Below are positions 34,888 through 43,638 of a stretch of 64,000 nt of DNA, one piece after another. Under the pieces are notes generated by a model. It was not told the DNA's origin and searched no databases. It saw nothing but the letters and a program-made list of their open reading frames with translations. A program made the translations under genes and the position numbers. The stretch covers positions 1-64,000 of the forward strand of contig NZ_NPEV01000001.1 in NCBI RefSeq assembly GCF_003258835.1, in the 5' to 3' direction. The DNA comes from Rhodobium orientis (GTDB taxonomy: Bacteria; Pseudomonadota; Alphaproteobacteria; Rhizobiales; Rhodobiaceae). How positions within the stretch are numbered: the stretch's first letter is position 1; each line of letters opens with the position of its first letter.

Positions 34888-35328
34888 TCAGGCCGCTTCC
34901 ACCGAGACCACCAAGCGCTTGCCGAGGACGGCCAGCGCTGCTTCCAGCTTCGGCAGTTTTGTCGGGTGATCGGGATCGAGGATGCGCTGGACCTCGCTTT
35001 TGACGACGCCCAGCCGGTCTGCGAATTCCGTCTTAGAAATACCGGACTCTTTCCACGCCTGCCAGACGGCGAGTTTGGCGGCGACGGGTGCGGGGATGGC
35101 GACGTGATCGGTCGGTGCCGGTCCGCCTTCCGGGCCGGCATTTGGGGAGGGAATGTCCCGACCAAGCTCGACATAGGTCAATAATGCGTCGGTTAGCACC
35201 TCGATGCCGACTTCCAACGTCTCGGCGCGGTCGTCACCCGCACCGATCGCTTCCGGCACAGCCGGAAAGGTGATGGTGAAGCCGTCATCGTCGGGCACGA
35301 CCACGGCGGGATAGGAAAAGGTCTGCAT
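34888..35328 (-). CDS. hicB: HicB-type antitoxin with C-terminal HTH
   Basis: This 146-residue protein has a degraded RNase-H-like HicB domain at the N terminus (FSYPAVVVPDDDGFTITFPAVPEA) and a helix-turn-helix at residues about 95-125 (SGISKTEFADRLGVVKSEVQ). It neutralises HicA and should repress the pair through its C-terminal DNA-binding part. It follows hicA after 43 bp. The region 34762-34887 after it holds nothing recognisable. Confidence 0.85.
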   Translation of the reverse strand: MQTFSYPAVVVPDDDGFTITFPAVPEAIGAGDDRAETLEVGIEVLTDALLTYVELGRDIPSPNAGPEGGPAPTDHVAIPAPVAAKLAVWQAWKESGISKTEFADRLGVVKSEVQRILDPDHPTKLPKLEAALAVLGKRLVVSVEAA

Positions 35329-35371
35329 TTACGGCTCCCGACAACGACGACGGAAATGAGGTCAGGTGACA

Positions 35372-35563
35372 TCACGCAAGGCCAAGCTGCTTGAGGATGG
35401 CGCGCCGGGTGCCGGTCTTCACCTTTGCCGGGATCGTCGTCACTCGCCCGTCGAGATAGACCCTGATATGGCTTCCCTTGCCTCTCCCTGGCTCGACTCT
35501 TAGCTCCCGCTCGCCCGCAAGGCGGCGGAGCTCCCGGATCAGCTCCTTCTGATCCTTGGTCAT
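35372..35563 (-). CDS. hicA: HicA-type mRNA interferase toxin
   Basis: This 63-residue protein has the dsRBD-like HicA fold; the catalytic histidine is in GKGSHIRVYLDG, and TTIPAKVKTGTRRAILKQLGL is the usual end. HicA cleaves mRNA without ribosomes. The ATG at 35563 fits the family length; the longer upstream frame would pass through the operator. It starts a two-gene unit with hicB. Confidence 0.85.
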   Translation of the reverse strand: MTKDQKELIRELRRLAGERELRVEPGRGKGSHIRVYLDGRVTTIPAKVKTGTRRAILKQLGLA

Positions 35564-35601
35564 GCCCCTCTCTTTGGCTTCCCCCCGGGCCGATCTAGAA
35601 T

Positions 35602-35646
35602 TCGCATTTTTGCGAATTTCGTCAAGGAAAATTCGCAAAAATGCGA
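35602..35646. promoter_or_regulatory. Nested inverted repeat upstream of hicAB
   Basis: TCGCATTTTTGCGAATTT (35602-35619) and its exact reverse complement (35629-35646) are separated by 9 bases. Each arm is also itself a palindrome (TCGCA, four T or A, TGCGA). It lies 39 bp before hicA and 17 bp after the DUF4424 gene stop (minus strand). An operator for HicB dimers is most likely; it could also fold as a terminator for the gene upstream. Confidence 0.7.
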
Positions 35647-35662
35647 CCGCTAATGCCGTCCC

Positions 35663-36682
35663 TCACTCCATCGGCACGGCGAAGAGGACGTCGATGTCCT
35701 TTTCGGGCGAAAAATTCTCGGCGCGGTGGACGAAAGTGGTCGGGCCGGTCTTCTCGATGCCGTCGATGCAGAGCGAGAGGAGGGCGTCGGGCGTTCCCTT
35801 GTCGATGGTCAGCGAGAAGCGGCCGATGGGGCCGAGCCAGTTATTGCCGGTGGTCAGCACGTAGCGCAGGTCGTTGCCGTGGATCATGTTATGGCGGGAG
35901 CGCTTCACGAGGCGGGAAACGCCGCGGCGGAAGCCGGCATCGGCGCAGTATTTTCTGGCGAATTCCGAGCCCGGCTCCAGCATCGAGGCATCGAGGAAGA
36001 ACACGCCGGGCACGGGGCGGTAGGAGTGGGTGACCTCGATGGTCTCGTTCGCCGGGAAGGTCTGCTGCCAGTAGAAGATGACCTCGGCCTGCCAGTGGAA
36101 CGAGGCGATCGGCTTGTTGTCGCCGATCCAGGCGCTCGACCAGTCCATGACGCCGTAGGATTCCAGCTCCTGACGGTCGGGCTCGGGCAGGGTGTTGAGG
36201 CGCTGGTAGAGGAGATCGGCCTCGTCTGGATCGGTGGTGATCCCGGTCAGCGGCACGTCGTAGGCCCTGAGGACGTCGGTGACGTCGACGCCGAAGCGGG
36301 TGGCACGGACCTGGGTCTCAAACGGAACCGGCTCGCCGTCGACGGCGGCCTTGAAGTCGACGAAGTTCTCCGGGTCGCTGGCATTGACGCTGTAGTTGAC
36401 GTCGTCGCCGATGGTGAGCTTCGGCAGCGGAAAGGCGACGAGGGTGGTGACGTCCTTGTCGGAGGTGTTGCGGAAGAGGTAGCGGACGCGGACCTCGTCG
36501 CGCGCGAGATAGAGGTCCTCCTCGGCCATCTGGATGGCGCCCGACTGGGTGAAGACGAGGCCGCCGGCATCGATCCGGGCGGCGCTGTCATTGGCGCGCG
36601 CAGGGGCTGACATGGCAACGGCGAGGAGCGTTGCGGCGATGACGGCGGCAAGCGGCCGCGGCGCGGCGTGGGCGGACTGCAT
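35663..36682 (-). CDS. DUF4424 exported protein
   Basis: This 339-residue protein has a signal peptide (LAAVIAATLLAVAMSAPARA) and DUF4424 sequence, with blocks NDSAARIDAGGLVFTQS, MAEEDLYL and VRVRYLFRNTS. The family is found in proteobacteria without a known role. The ATG at 36682 gives MQSAHAAPR; the open frame goes further up but is noncoding by content. It lies 79 bp after the gene at 36762 on the same strand, so they may be co-transcribed. Confidence 0.8.
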   Translation of the reverse strand: MQSAHAAPRPLAAVIAATLLAVAMSAPARANDSAARIDAGGLVFTQSGAIQMAEEDLYLARDEVRVRYLFRNTSDKDVTTLVAFPLPKLTIGDDVNYSVNASDPENFVDFKAAVDGEPVPFETQVRATRFGVDVTDVLRAYDVPLTGITTDPDEADLLYQRLNTLPEPDRQELESYGVMDWSSAWIGDNKPIASFHWQAEVIFYWQQTFPANETIEVTHSYRPVPGVFFLDASMLEPGSEFARKYCADAGFRRGVSRLVKRSRHNMIHGNDLRYVLTTGNNWLGPIGRFSLTIDKGTPDALLSLCIDGIEKTGPTTFVHRAENFSPEKDIDVLFAVPME

Positions 36683-36761
36683 CAGACCCTCCGGTAAATG
36701 TCGGCGGCGGCATAGCTGCGCGCCGGCCGGGAACGATTCCCGGCGAAAATAGCAAAATGCC

Positions 36762-39299
36762 CTATTCGGTGCGCAGGCCGATTGCCTCGGCCGAGGCGAG
36801 CGGCGCGACGAGCCCGTCGGTCGAAAAGGCCCGGCCGAGGGCGTCCCGGTTTGCGGCCGGGGCGAAGGCGGAAAAGACGAGGAGCCGGCCGTCGCGTTTG
36901 GCGATGGCGACGCGCACGACCGCATCGACCCTGGTGCCGCCATTGGCGTCGAGCCGGCCGGCAATATCGGCATAGCGCATCTCGCCGGCCCCGAAGGGGA
37001 ACGTTCCCTCGCCGAAGGTCTCGCCGCCCTCCAGCACCTTGGTCGCAAAATGCTTTGTGGTCTCGGCAAAGAGGTCGTCGAGCGACCGTTTGCCATTGGA
37101 GACGGTGACGGCGGCGGAAAACAGGCCTTCGGGCACCGTTCCGGCCCGCCAGGCCTTGTCGCGCAGGCGCCAGGAATCGACGCTCTCGCCGCGGTCCTCG
37201 CGGATCGTCCAGCCGTCCGGCACGCGCAGCGAAAAGCCATGGGCCTCGACCTTGCGGACATAGACGGCAGAGACGTCGGCGGGCGCCGCCTCGGTTTTTT
37301 TCGTTTCGACCGTGCCGGTGTGGGGAACCGATGCCAGCTTGGGAGACGTCGGGGCGACGGCGGGCTCCCCGGGAGATGCCTCCTGGTCAGGTTCCGGCGC
37401 AGCGGCTTGGGTTTCTTCCTCGGGTTCGGAGGTCGCGGGCCCGGGGGTTGCCGGTGCGGCCGATGCGGTTGCCTGTTCGGCGTCCTCTTCCGCGGCCGGA
37501 GCCTCGCTGCGTTCCTCTGCCGGCGGTTCCTCGGCGGCGGGTTCGTCGGCCTCGCCCTCCGGCTCTGCTTCGGACGGCGCTGCCTCGCCGGGCTCGGTCG
37601 CCACGGGCGTGCCGGTCAGCGCGACGCTGTCGGCGAGGGCCTGCACCGCGTCGGCGGTGGCGTCGTCGAGGTCGACGGGCGCAAGGGTCGCCATGGCGAT
37701 GGCCGGCACGGTGCGGTCGGCGAGCAGCACCTCAAGGCTCACATCCGCGCCGCCCGGGCCGGTGCCCTCATAGGCTTCCAGGAAATGCCAGGTGTCGCTG
37801 TCCTCGACCTCGGAATTGGCGGTCAGTACGTCGTCGGACATCAGGCCGAGCATGGCTTCGACAAAGCGGTAGTAGGGTTCGTCGACGCCGCCGCCATAGG
37901 CGCCGGGTTTCAGGACCGCGAAGCGGACGAGGACTTTTCCATCGGCGCTCCGCGCCTCATAGGGCGCGACGGATCCGGGCTCGCCCTTCCGCCAGGTCCA
38001 GCCGGCGGGGAGGGTTGCGGAAAAGCCCTCGCCGGAAACGGCGACGGGTTCGGCAGAGGCCGGCGTAGCCCCGCTTGCGGCGTCTGCTGCCTCTTCCGGT
38101 GACGGCGTCTCGGCATCTTCCCCTGTTGCCGCCGTCTTCGGCTGTGCGGCAGCTTCGGCTGCCGTCTCCTCTGCCGCGGGCTGTTCCGGGGCTTCTGCCG
38201 TTTCTTCCTCGGCCTTGTCCGCGCCGTCGATGGTAACCGTGCCGGCGATCCGTTTCAGGAGCGCCGACATCTCGGCATCCGCCTCGGCCGGGGCGAGCGT
38301 TGCCATGGCGATCGCCGGGCGCTGGCGGTCGGCGAGCAGAATGTCGAGGGTGACGTCGCTGCCGTCCGCGGCGCGGCCCTCATAGGCCTCGCGGAAATGC
38401 CAGACGCCGCCGTCCTCGATCTCGCTGTTGGCGGTCAGGACGTCCTCGCTCAAGAGGTCGCGGATGCCGTCGACGAACTGGTAGTAGGGCTCATCGATGC
38501 TGCCATAGCCGCCCTCCTTCAGGACGCCGAAGCGGATCCGGGCCGCGCCTTCCGGCGCGATGGCGTCGTGGTAGGCGGTCAGTCCGCGTCCGCCCGCGCG
38601 CCATTGCCAGGTGTCCGGGATCTTTGCCGAAAAGCCCTCGCCGGAGACGGTCACGAGTTTCGCGGCGGCGGGCGCCGCGGGTGCCGCGGTTTTCGTTTCC
38701 TCGTCGGCCGGCGTGGCCTCTTCGGCTTCGGCCGCCCGGTCCGGTTCTTCGTCTGTCGCCGCTGGTGCCGCGGCCGTTTGCGGCGCCGATGCTTTCAGCT
38801 TGATGCTCCTCAGCACCAGCCGGAAGGTCTTGCGGGCAAGGTTCCAGCGCTTTTGCGGGGCCGAGAGGACGAGCGCGATCTGGCCGCCTTCATGGGCCGG
38901 ATCGGAGAGGACGATGGTGGCGCCGCGCTCGCTGCCGGCGCGCCAGTCGACCCGGCGGGCGATCTGGCCGGCGACGACGGCCGACGAGGTGCCGATCTGG
39001 GTCTCGCCCTCGTTGACGTGGGTGACGTCCACAAGGACGACGACGGCGATGCTGGCGCCGCTGCCGTCTTCGGCTTCCAAAAGCACGAGTTCGTTGGCCG
39101 AGCTTTCCGCCTCGGTCCAGGTCGACGGCACGTCGAGCGACACCGACTGCACGGTCTTCGTCGTCCAGCCTTCCCGCGCGGCGGCTTCGGCCGGAGCAGC
39201 GGCAAAAGTCGCGGCGATCGGCATGGCCAGTAGTCCGAGGGCGAGAATGGCGATCCCGGCGCGGGACGGCGTTCTGCGACATTTCTTTCGGCAGGTCAT
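36762..39299 (-). CDS. Secreted four-domain repeat protein with acidic linkers
   Basis: This 845-residue protein has a signal peptide (residues 1-40, GIAILALGLLAMPIAA). Four globular domains follow at about 43-170, 214-358, 418-563 and 680-838, each opening with a 'F/V-S-x-x-V/I-P-x-x-W' pattern (for example GFSAKIPDTWQWR, GFSATLPAGWTWR, GFSLRVPDGWTIR). Domains 2 and 3 are near copies and share DEPYY.FV, DVLTANSE, HF.EAYEG and PAIAMATLAP. They are joined by Ala/Glu/Pro-rich linkers of 50-115 residues. The domain looks like a DcrB/PsbP-type fold, which is inference. The ATG at 39299 is chosen for the signal peptide. Function unknown. Confidence 0.75.
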   Translation of the reverse strand: MTCRKKCRRTPSRAGIAILALGLLAMPIAATFAAAPAEAAAREGWTTKTVQSVSLDVPSTWTEAESSANELVLLEAEDGSGASIAVVVLVDVTHVNEGETQIGTSSAVVAGQIARRVDWRAGSERGATIVLSDPAHEGGQIALVLSAPQKRWNLARKTFRLVLRSIKLKASAPQTAAAPAATDEEPDRAAEAEEATPADEETKTAAPAAPAAAKLVTVSGEGFSAKIPDTWQWRAGGRGLTAYHDAIAPEGAARIRFGVLKEGGYGSIDEPYYQFVDGIRDLLSEDVLTANSEIEDGGVWHFREAYEGRAADGSDVTLDILLADRQRPAIAMATLAPAEADAEMSALLKRIAGTVTIDGADKAEEETAEAPEQPAAEETAAEAAAQPKTAATGEDAETPSPEEAADAASGATPASAEPVAVSGEGFSATLPAGWTWRKGEPGSVAPYEARSADGKVLVRFAVLKPGAYGGGVDEPYYRFVEAMLGLMSDDVLTANSEVEDSDTWHFLEAYEGTGPGGADVSLEVLLADRTVPAIAMATLAPVDLDDATADAVQALADSVALTGTPVATEPGEAAPSEAEPEGEADEPAAEEPPAEERSEAPAAEEDAEQATASAAPATPGPATSEPEEETQAAAPEPDQEASPGEPAVAPTSPKLASVPHTGTVETKKTEAAPADVSAVYVRKVEAHGFSLRVPDGWTIREDRGESVDSWRLRDKAWRAGTVPEGLFSAAVTVSNGKRSLDDLFAETTKHFATKVLEGGETFGEGTFPFGAGEMRYADIAGRLDANGGTRVDAVVRVAIAKRDGRLLVFSAFAPAANRDALGRAFSTDGLVAPLASAEAIGLRTE

Positions 39300-39619
39300 G
39301 CTTCGGCGTCCTTCCCTTCGCTCGCGCCCCCAACGTGCGGTCCTTTCGCGGCATTCAGAAGGCCGCTTTTGCCGGATCGCCGCTCCCCTCAGGTTCCGGA
39401 TCCTATCATAGCATGGGGTCCGGCGATGTGGTGCGGCTGTCGTAAAACCTGTCGGGCCAGGCCGGTTTTCCACGATTCCGGTTGCGTCCGGTCAATGTGT
39501 ATACGGATTGCCAGAGGCGGATTTCGGCGGGTTTTCCGCAACCATGCGTACTCTTCCGCATGGGCAGACACATCATAAAATACTAAAGTATGCATACATA
39601 ATTTCGGGGGCCCGTCGCA
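39300..39619. promoter_or_regulatory. Intergenic region before the hydrogenase operon
   Basis: This 320-bp gap separates the divergent secreted-protein gene and hydrogenase operon. An inverted repeat CCATGCG (39542-39548) / CGCATGG (39557-39563) and the palindrome GTATGCATAC (39588-39597) lie close to the operon start, in an AT-rich stretch. I found no convincing -24/-12 (RpoN) or FNR/FixK box. No gene is seen in it. Confidence 0.4.
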
Positions 39620-40147
39620 ATGACCGGAACAGCCGCCAGAAGGTCCGAAGAAGGCCTGGACATATCGGGGGAAGCGCACCGCACGCTCGTCCTCGGACTG
39701 GGAAACGCCGTTCTTACCGACGATGGTGTCGGCATTCATGTTGTCCGTCGGCTCGATGCCGATGCCGATGCCGGACTGCCGCAGGGGGTGACCCTGCGCG
39801 ACGGCGGCACGATCGGCCTCGGCCTGTTGCCGGAGATCGCCGATGCCGATGCGCTGATCGTCGTCGATGCCGCCGAACTGCACGCCGCGCCCGGCTCCGT
39901 CCGGGTGTTCGAGGGGGCGGAGATGGACGCGCGGGTCGGCCGCAGCAAGGGCAGCGCCCACGAGATCGCGCTTTCCGATGTGATGACGGCAGCCGCCATT
40001 TCCGGCAGCCGGCCGGAGCGCCGCGCCCTCATCGCCATTCAACCCGAAAACCTTTCCTGGGGAACCGAGCCGACCGACGCGGTCGCCGCGGCGATCCCCC
40101 AAGCCTGCGCCGCCATTGCCGGACTGGTCGACAAATGGACCCGCTAG
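39620..40147 (+). CDS. hyaD: [NiFe]-hydrogenase maturation protease
   Basis: This 175-residue endopeptidase of the HyaD/HupD family removes the C-terminal tail of the large subunit after nickel is inserted. Motifs are TLVLGLGNAVLTDDGVGIHVV at the N terminus (the usual nickel-sensing acidic residue is an Asp here), LIVVDAAEL and a His in GSAHEIALSDV. It is the first gene of the hydrogenase operon and overlaps the HupH_C gene by 13 bp. The substrate is the HynL precursor encoded at 44117. Confidence 0.88.
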   Translation: MTGTAARRSEEGLDISGEAHRTLVLGLGNAVLTDDGVGIHVVRRLDADADAGLPQGVTLRDGGTIGLGLLPEIADADALIVVDAAELHAAPGSVRVFEGAEMDARVGRSKGSAHEIALSDVMTAAAISGSRPERRALIAIQPENLSWGTEPTDAVAAAIPQACAAIAGLVDKWTR

Positions 40148-40605
40148 AACACGCCGCCCTTTCCGGCACCGACGAGGCGGCGATGGCCGCGAAGGCCGAG
40201 GACTCGCCGCTCGCGATGGCGCTGCTGCGCGAGATTTCCGCCGCGCTCGCCGACTATCTGGAAACCGGAGAGACTGCGGTCATCGACCTCAAGAGCCTGC
40301 CGATGCTGGACGCCGACCGGGACGCGCTCGCCGACCTTCTGGGCGAGGGCGAGGTGACGGCAACGCTCAACGTTGCCGGCGAGAGCGAAGTCCGCGAGAC
40401 CGGATATGCCGGGGTCTGGTGGGTCCGCCATTTTGGCGCCGACCGCAAGCTCGCGGCCGAGCAGATCGAGATCACCGCGGTCCCGGAGATCCTCCTTGCC
40501 CATCGCGACGACATCGCAGCGGCGGCGGACCGGCTCGCCGCAAGCCTCAAGACCGACCCACCCGAACCCATGACGACGCTGGATAGGGACACGCACCATG
40601 TCTGA
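40135..40605 (+). CDS. hupH: HupH_C-domain hydrogenase expression protein, short form
   Basis: This 156-residue protein contains one HupH/HyaF C-terminal domain (MALLREISAALADYLETG, GEVTATLNVAGESEVRETG, VWWVRHFGADRKLAAEQIE). Usual HupH/HyaF proteins are about 280 residues, so this is roughly half length with no sign of a frameshift. The family helps small-subunit maturation in oxygen-exposed cells. It starts inside the protease gene and overlaps hynS by 8 bp. Confidence 0.8.
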   Translation: MDPLEHAALSGTDEAAMAAKAEDSPLAMALLREISAALADYLETGETAVIDLKSLPMLDADRDALADLLGEGEVTATLNVAGESEVRETGYAGVWWVRHFGADRKLAAEQIEITAVPEILLAHRDDIAAAADRLAASLKTDPPEPMTTLDRDTHHV

Positions 40606-41692
40606 CGGCAGAACCCTCGGCCAGTTGCTGGCCCAGCGGGGCGTCTCGCGCCGCGCCTTCCTCAAATATTCGTCCTATCTGGCCTCGCTGATGGCGCTGC
40701 CGCCGGCCGCGTCCCGGGCGATGGCGGAGGGGCTCGCCAAGGCGCCGCGGCAGTCGGTGATCTGGCTGAGCTTCCAGGAATGCACGGGCTGTACCGAATC
40801 GATCACCCGCGCCCATTCGCCGACCCTGGAAGATTTGATCTTCGACTTCATTTCGCTCGACTATCACCACACCCTGCAGGCGGCGTCCGGCGAGGCGGCG
40901 GAGGCGGCGCGCCACGAGGCGATGGCGGCCAACAAGGGCAAGTACATCGTCGTCGTCGACGGCTCGGTGCCGGTCGGCGCCGGGGCGATCTACTCCACCA
41001 TTGCCGGCATCACCAACCAGCAGATGCTGGAAGAGACGGTGAAGGACGCCTTTGCCGTCGTTGCCGTCGGCACCTGCGCGGCCTTCGGCGGCATCCCGCA
41101 CGCGCGGCCGAACCCGACCAACGCCATGCCGATCCGCCGGCTGGTCAAGGACAAGCCGGTGATCAACATCTCCGGCTGCCCGCCGATCCCCGAGGCGATG
41201 GCCGGCACGCTCGCCCATGTGCTCGCCTTCGGCAACGTGCCGGAACTCGACAGCCACGGCCGGCCGCTCGCATTCTTCGGCGACAGCATCCACGATCGCT
41301 GCTACCGGCGGCCGTTCTACGACAAGGGCCAGTTCGCCGAGAGCTTCGACGACGACGGCGCCCGCAAGGGCTGGTGCCTCTACAAGCTCGGCTGCAAGGG
41401 ACCGGTCACCTACAACGCCTGCGCCACGCTGAAATGGAATGGCGGCGTCTCGTTCCCGATCCAGTCCGGCCACGGGTGCCTCGGCTGTTCCGAGCCGCAT
41501 TTCTGGGACATGGGTGGCTTCTACAAGCCGGTCTCGGCGCCGAGCGACGAGGTCGGTCCGCTCGCGGCCATTGCCGTTGCCGGCGGGGCGGCTGCCGGTG
41601 TCGCCGCCGGGCTCGTCCACCGCGCCGCTAAAGTGAAGGCGAAGGCCGCCCACACCACCGTCACCGTCGATGATCTGGAGAAGACGTCATGA
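40598..41692 (+). CDS. hynS: [NiFe]-hydrogenase small subunit
   Basis: This 364-residue electron-transfer subunit has a Tat signal (SRRAFLKYSSYLASLMAL) and a C-terminal hydrophobic anchor (about residues 325-345) with a short basic tail. Fe-S ligands are proximal C in ECTGCTES, GTCAAFGG and SGCPPIPE, distal H/C in IHDRCYRR, GWCLYKLGCKG, and medial C in CATLKWNGG with HGCLGCSEP. The proximal motif is the ordinary CTGC, not the CTCC of oxygen-tolerant enzymes. Followed by isp1 with a 4-bp overlap. Confidence 0.95.
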   Translation: MSDGRTLGQLLAQRGVSRRAFLKYSSYLASLMALPPAASRAMAEGLAKAPRQSVIWLSFQECTGCTESITRAHSPTLEDLIFDFISLDYHHTLQAASGEAAEAARHEAMAANKGKYIVVVDGSVPVGAGAIYSTIAGITNQQMLEETVKDAFAVVAVGTCAAFGGIPHARPNPTNAMPIRRLVKDKPVINISGCPPIPEAMAGTLAHVLAFGNVPELDSHGRPLAFFGDSIHDRCYRRPFYDKGQFAESFDDDGARKGWCLYKLGCKGPVTYNACATLKWNGGVSFPIQSGHGCLGCSEPHFWDMGGFYKPVSAPSDEVGPLAAIAVAGGAAAGVAAGLVHRAAKVKAKAAHTTVTVDDLEKTS

Positions 41693-42348
41693 CCGCCGTC
41701 GATTTGCTGGCGCTTGCGCGCGGACCGCTGTTTCAGATCGCGTTGGTAATCTTTGCCGCCGGCGTGACGCTCCGCATCGTCGAAATCCTGGTGATCGGCC
41801 GCCGGCCCGACTACGCCGAGGCGCGCCAGGGGGCGGTCCTCTCCGGCGTCAGCACCATGTTCACCCGCTCGATCCCGCGCGAGGGCATGTTCCGGCGCAA
41901 TCCCTTCGTGATCGTTTCCGGCTACATCTTCCATATCGGCCTTTTCGTCGTGATCTTCCTGTCCGCGCCGCATATCGAGGTGTGGCGGGCGATCACCGGC
42001 TTTGCCTGGCCGAGCCTGCCGACGCCGCTGGTCGACTTCCTCACGGTCGCCTCGATCGCCGCCATGTTGGTGGTGCTGGTCAACCGGATGCGCGATCCGG
42101 TGCTGCGGTTCCTCAGCACCTTCCAGGACTACCTCGTCTGGGCGGCCACGTTCCTCGCATTCCTGACCGGCTATCTCGCTGTCCACCACATGCTGCTGCG
42201 CTACGAGGCGATGCTGGCCGTGCACATCATCAGCGTCGAGGTGCTGCTCGTCCTGTTCCCGTTCACCAAGCTGATGCACACATTCACGCTGTTCATGGCC
42301 CGCTACTACACCGGCGCCACGTTCGGCCGGAAAGGGGTGGAATCATGA
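41689..42348 (+). CDS. isp1: Isp1-type cytochrome b membrane subunit
   Basis: This 219-residue integral membrane protein resembles NarI/DsrM-type cytochrome b and the Isp1 protein of HynSL hydrogenases. Five hydrophobic helices and His residues in GYIFHIGLF, LAVHHMLL and MLAVHIISVE may bind heme b. It would pass electrons from hydrogenase to quinone or through Isp2. Coupled by ATGA overlaps on both sides. Confidence 0.85.
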   Translation: MTAVDLLALARGPLFQIALVIFAAGVTLRIVEILVIGRRPDYAEARQGAVLSGVSTMFTRSIPREGMFRRNPFVIVSGYIFHIGLFVVIFLSAPHIEVWRAITGFAWPSLPTPLVDFLTVASIAAMLVVLVNRMRDPVLRFLSTFQDYLVWAATFLAFLTGYLAVHHMLLRYEAMLAVHIISVEVLLVLFPFTKLMHTFTLFMARYYTGATFGRKGVES

Positions 42349-43613
42349 GCGAGCGATCCGCCCGCGCCGTTACCGCCTTCAAGGAGCAGATCGATTCCTC
42401 CACGGCGGCGTTCTTTTCAAGCTGCGTCCATTGCGGGATGTGCGCCCATGCGTGCCTGTTCCACAACGAGAGCGGCGATCCGAAATACACGCCCATCCAC
42501 AAGCTGGAGCCGATGCGCAGGGTGTGGTGGAGCGAATTCACCTTTTTCGGCAAGCTGCTGTCGGCCGTCGGGCTCGGCCCGAAGGTGACGGACGAGCTGC
42601 TCCAGGAGTGGCAGGAGCTGGTCTACAACGGCTGTAGCCTCTGCGGTCGCTGCTCCATGGTCTGCCCGGTCGGCAACGACATCACCGGCATGATCCGCAA
42701 GGAGCGCGAGGGCATGGTCGCCGCCGGCTATGCGCCGGAGGGGCTGATCGGCGCTTCGGCGCGGGCGGTCCGGATCGGCAGCCCGATGGGCGTGACGCTG
42801 AAGGCCGTGCAGGCCCAGGTCCGCCACGTGGAGAACGACACCGGCCTGAAGGTTCCGTTCGACCAGGAGGGGGCGGAATACCTCGTCCTGATGTCGTCCA
42901 TGGAGATCATGAACTATCCGGAATATCTGGAAGCCATCGCCCAGATCTTCGACCATGCCGGGCTCTCCTGGACGCTTTCCAGCGAGGCCTTCGAGGCGAC
43001 CAATTCCGGCATCCAGATCGGCTCGTCCGACATTGCCCGAGAGCTCGTCTCGCGGGTCGTCGAGGCGGCCGAGAAGCTCAAGGTCAAGACGGTGATCAGC
43101 CCGGAATGCGGCCATGCCTATACGGCGCTGCGCTGGGAAGGCCCGAACCTTATCGGCCGGCCCTACACCTTCAAGGCCCGGCACATCGTCGAAGTGCTCG
43201 ACGATCTGAGGGAGCGCGGGCTCCTGAAAACCGAGGGCATGGAGGACGAACTGGTCACCTTCCACGACCCGTGCCAGCTCGTGCGCCGCGGCGGCGTGGA
43301 AAAGGAGCCGCGCCGGCTCGTCGACATGATCTGCAGCAACTTCGTGGAGATGCACGACCACGGCAAGCTGAACTGGTGCTGCGGGGCGGGCGGCGGCGTC
43401 GGCGCCATCGAGGAGGCGTTCGATCTGAAGATGACGGCGTTCAACGCCAAGAAGCGCCAGCTCGAGGAGGTCAAGCCCGACAAGCTGATCACCGCCTGCG
43501 CCAACTGCCGGATCCAGCTCGAAGAAGGGCTGGAGGAAAACAATATGGATATCCCCGTCGTCGGCCTTACCGAAATGCTCGCCGAGCATCTGGCCGACAA
43601 GACCGACGCCTGA
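42345..43613 (+). CDS. isp2: Isp2/HdrD-like Fe-S oxidoreductase
   Basis: This 422-residue HdrD/DsrK-like protein has two [4Fe-4S] motifs near the N terminus (CVHCGMCAHACLF and CSLCGRCSMVCPVG) and two CCG-type domains with HDPCQLVRRGG, NWCCGAGGG and ACANCRIQLEEG. In Isp-linked hydrogenases this subunit joins the periplasmic enzyme and a cytoplasmic or membrane redox pool, possibly thiol/disulfide or quinone. It starts in the ATGA overlap with isp1 and is followed by an unknown gene after 25 bp. Confidence 0.88.
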   Translation: MSERSARAVTAFKEQIDSSTAAFFSSCVHCGMCAHACLFHNESGDPKYTPIHKLEPMRRVWWSEFTFFGKLLSAVGLGPKVTDELLQEWQELVYNGCSLCGRCSMVCPVGNDITGMIRKEREGMVAAGYAPEGLIGASARAVRIGSPMGVTLKAVQAQVRHVENDTGLKVPFDQEGAEYLVLMSSMEIMNYPEYLEAIAQIFDHAGLSWTLSSEAFEATNSGIQIGSSDIARELVSRVVEAAEKLKVKTVISPECGHAYTALRWEGPNLIGRPYTFKARHIVEVLDDLRERGLLKTEGMEDELVTFHDPCQLVRRGGVEKEPRRLVDMICSNFVEMHDHGKLNWCCGAGGGVGAIEEAFDLKMTAFNAKKRQLEEVKPDKLITACANCRIQLEEGLEENNMDIPVVGLTEMLAEHLADKTDA

Positions 43614-43638
43614 GGCGCTGCCAGGAGAGGCGACAGCC

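Noticed and set aside
40598-41692. Oxygen-tolerant hydrogenase
   Set aside because: The extra cysteine of the proximal cluster is absent (CTGC), so the annotation is not supported.
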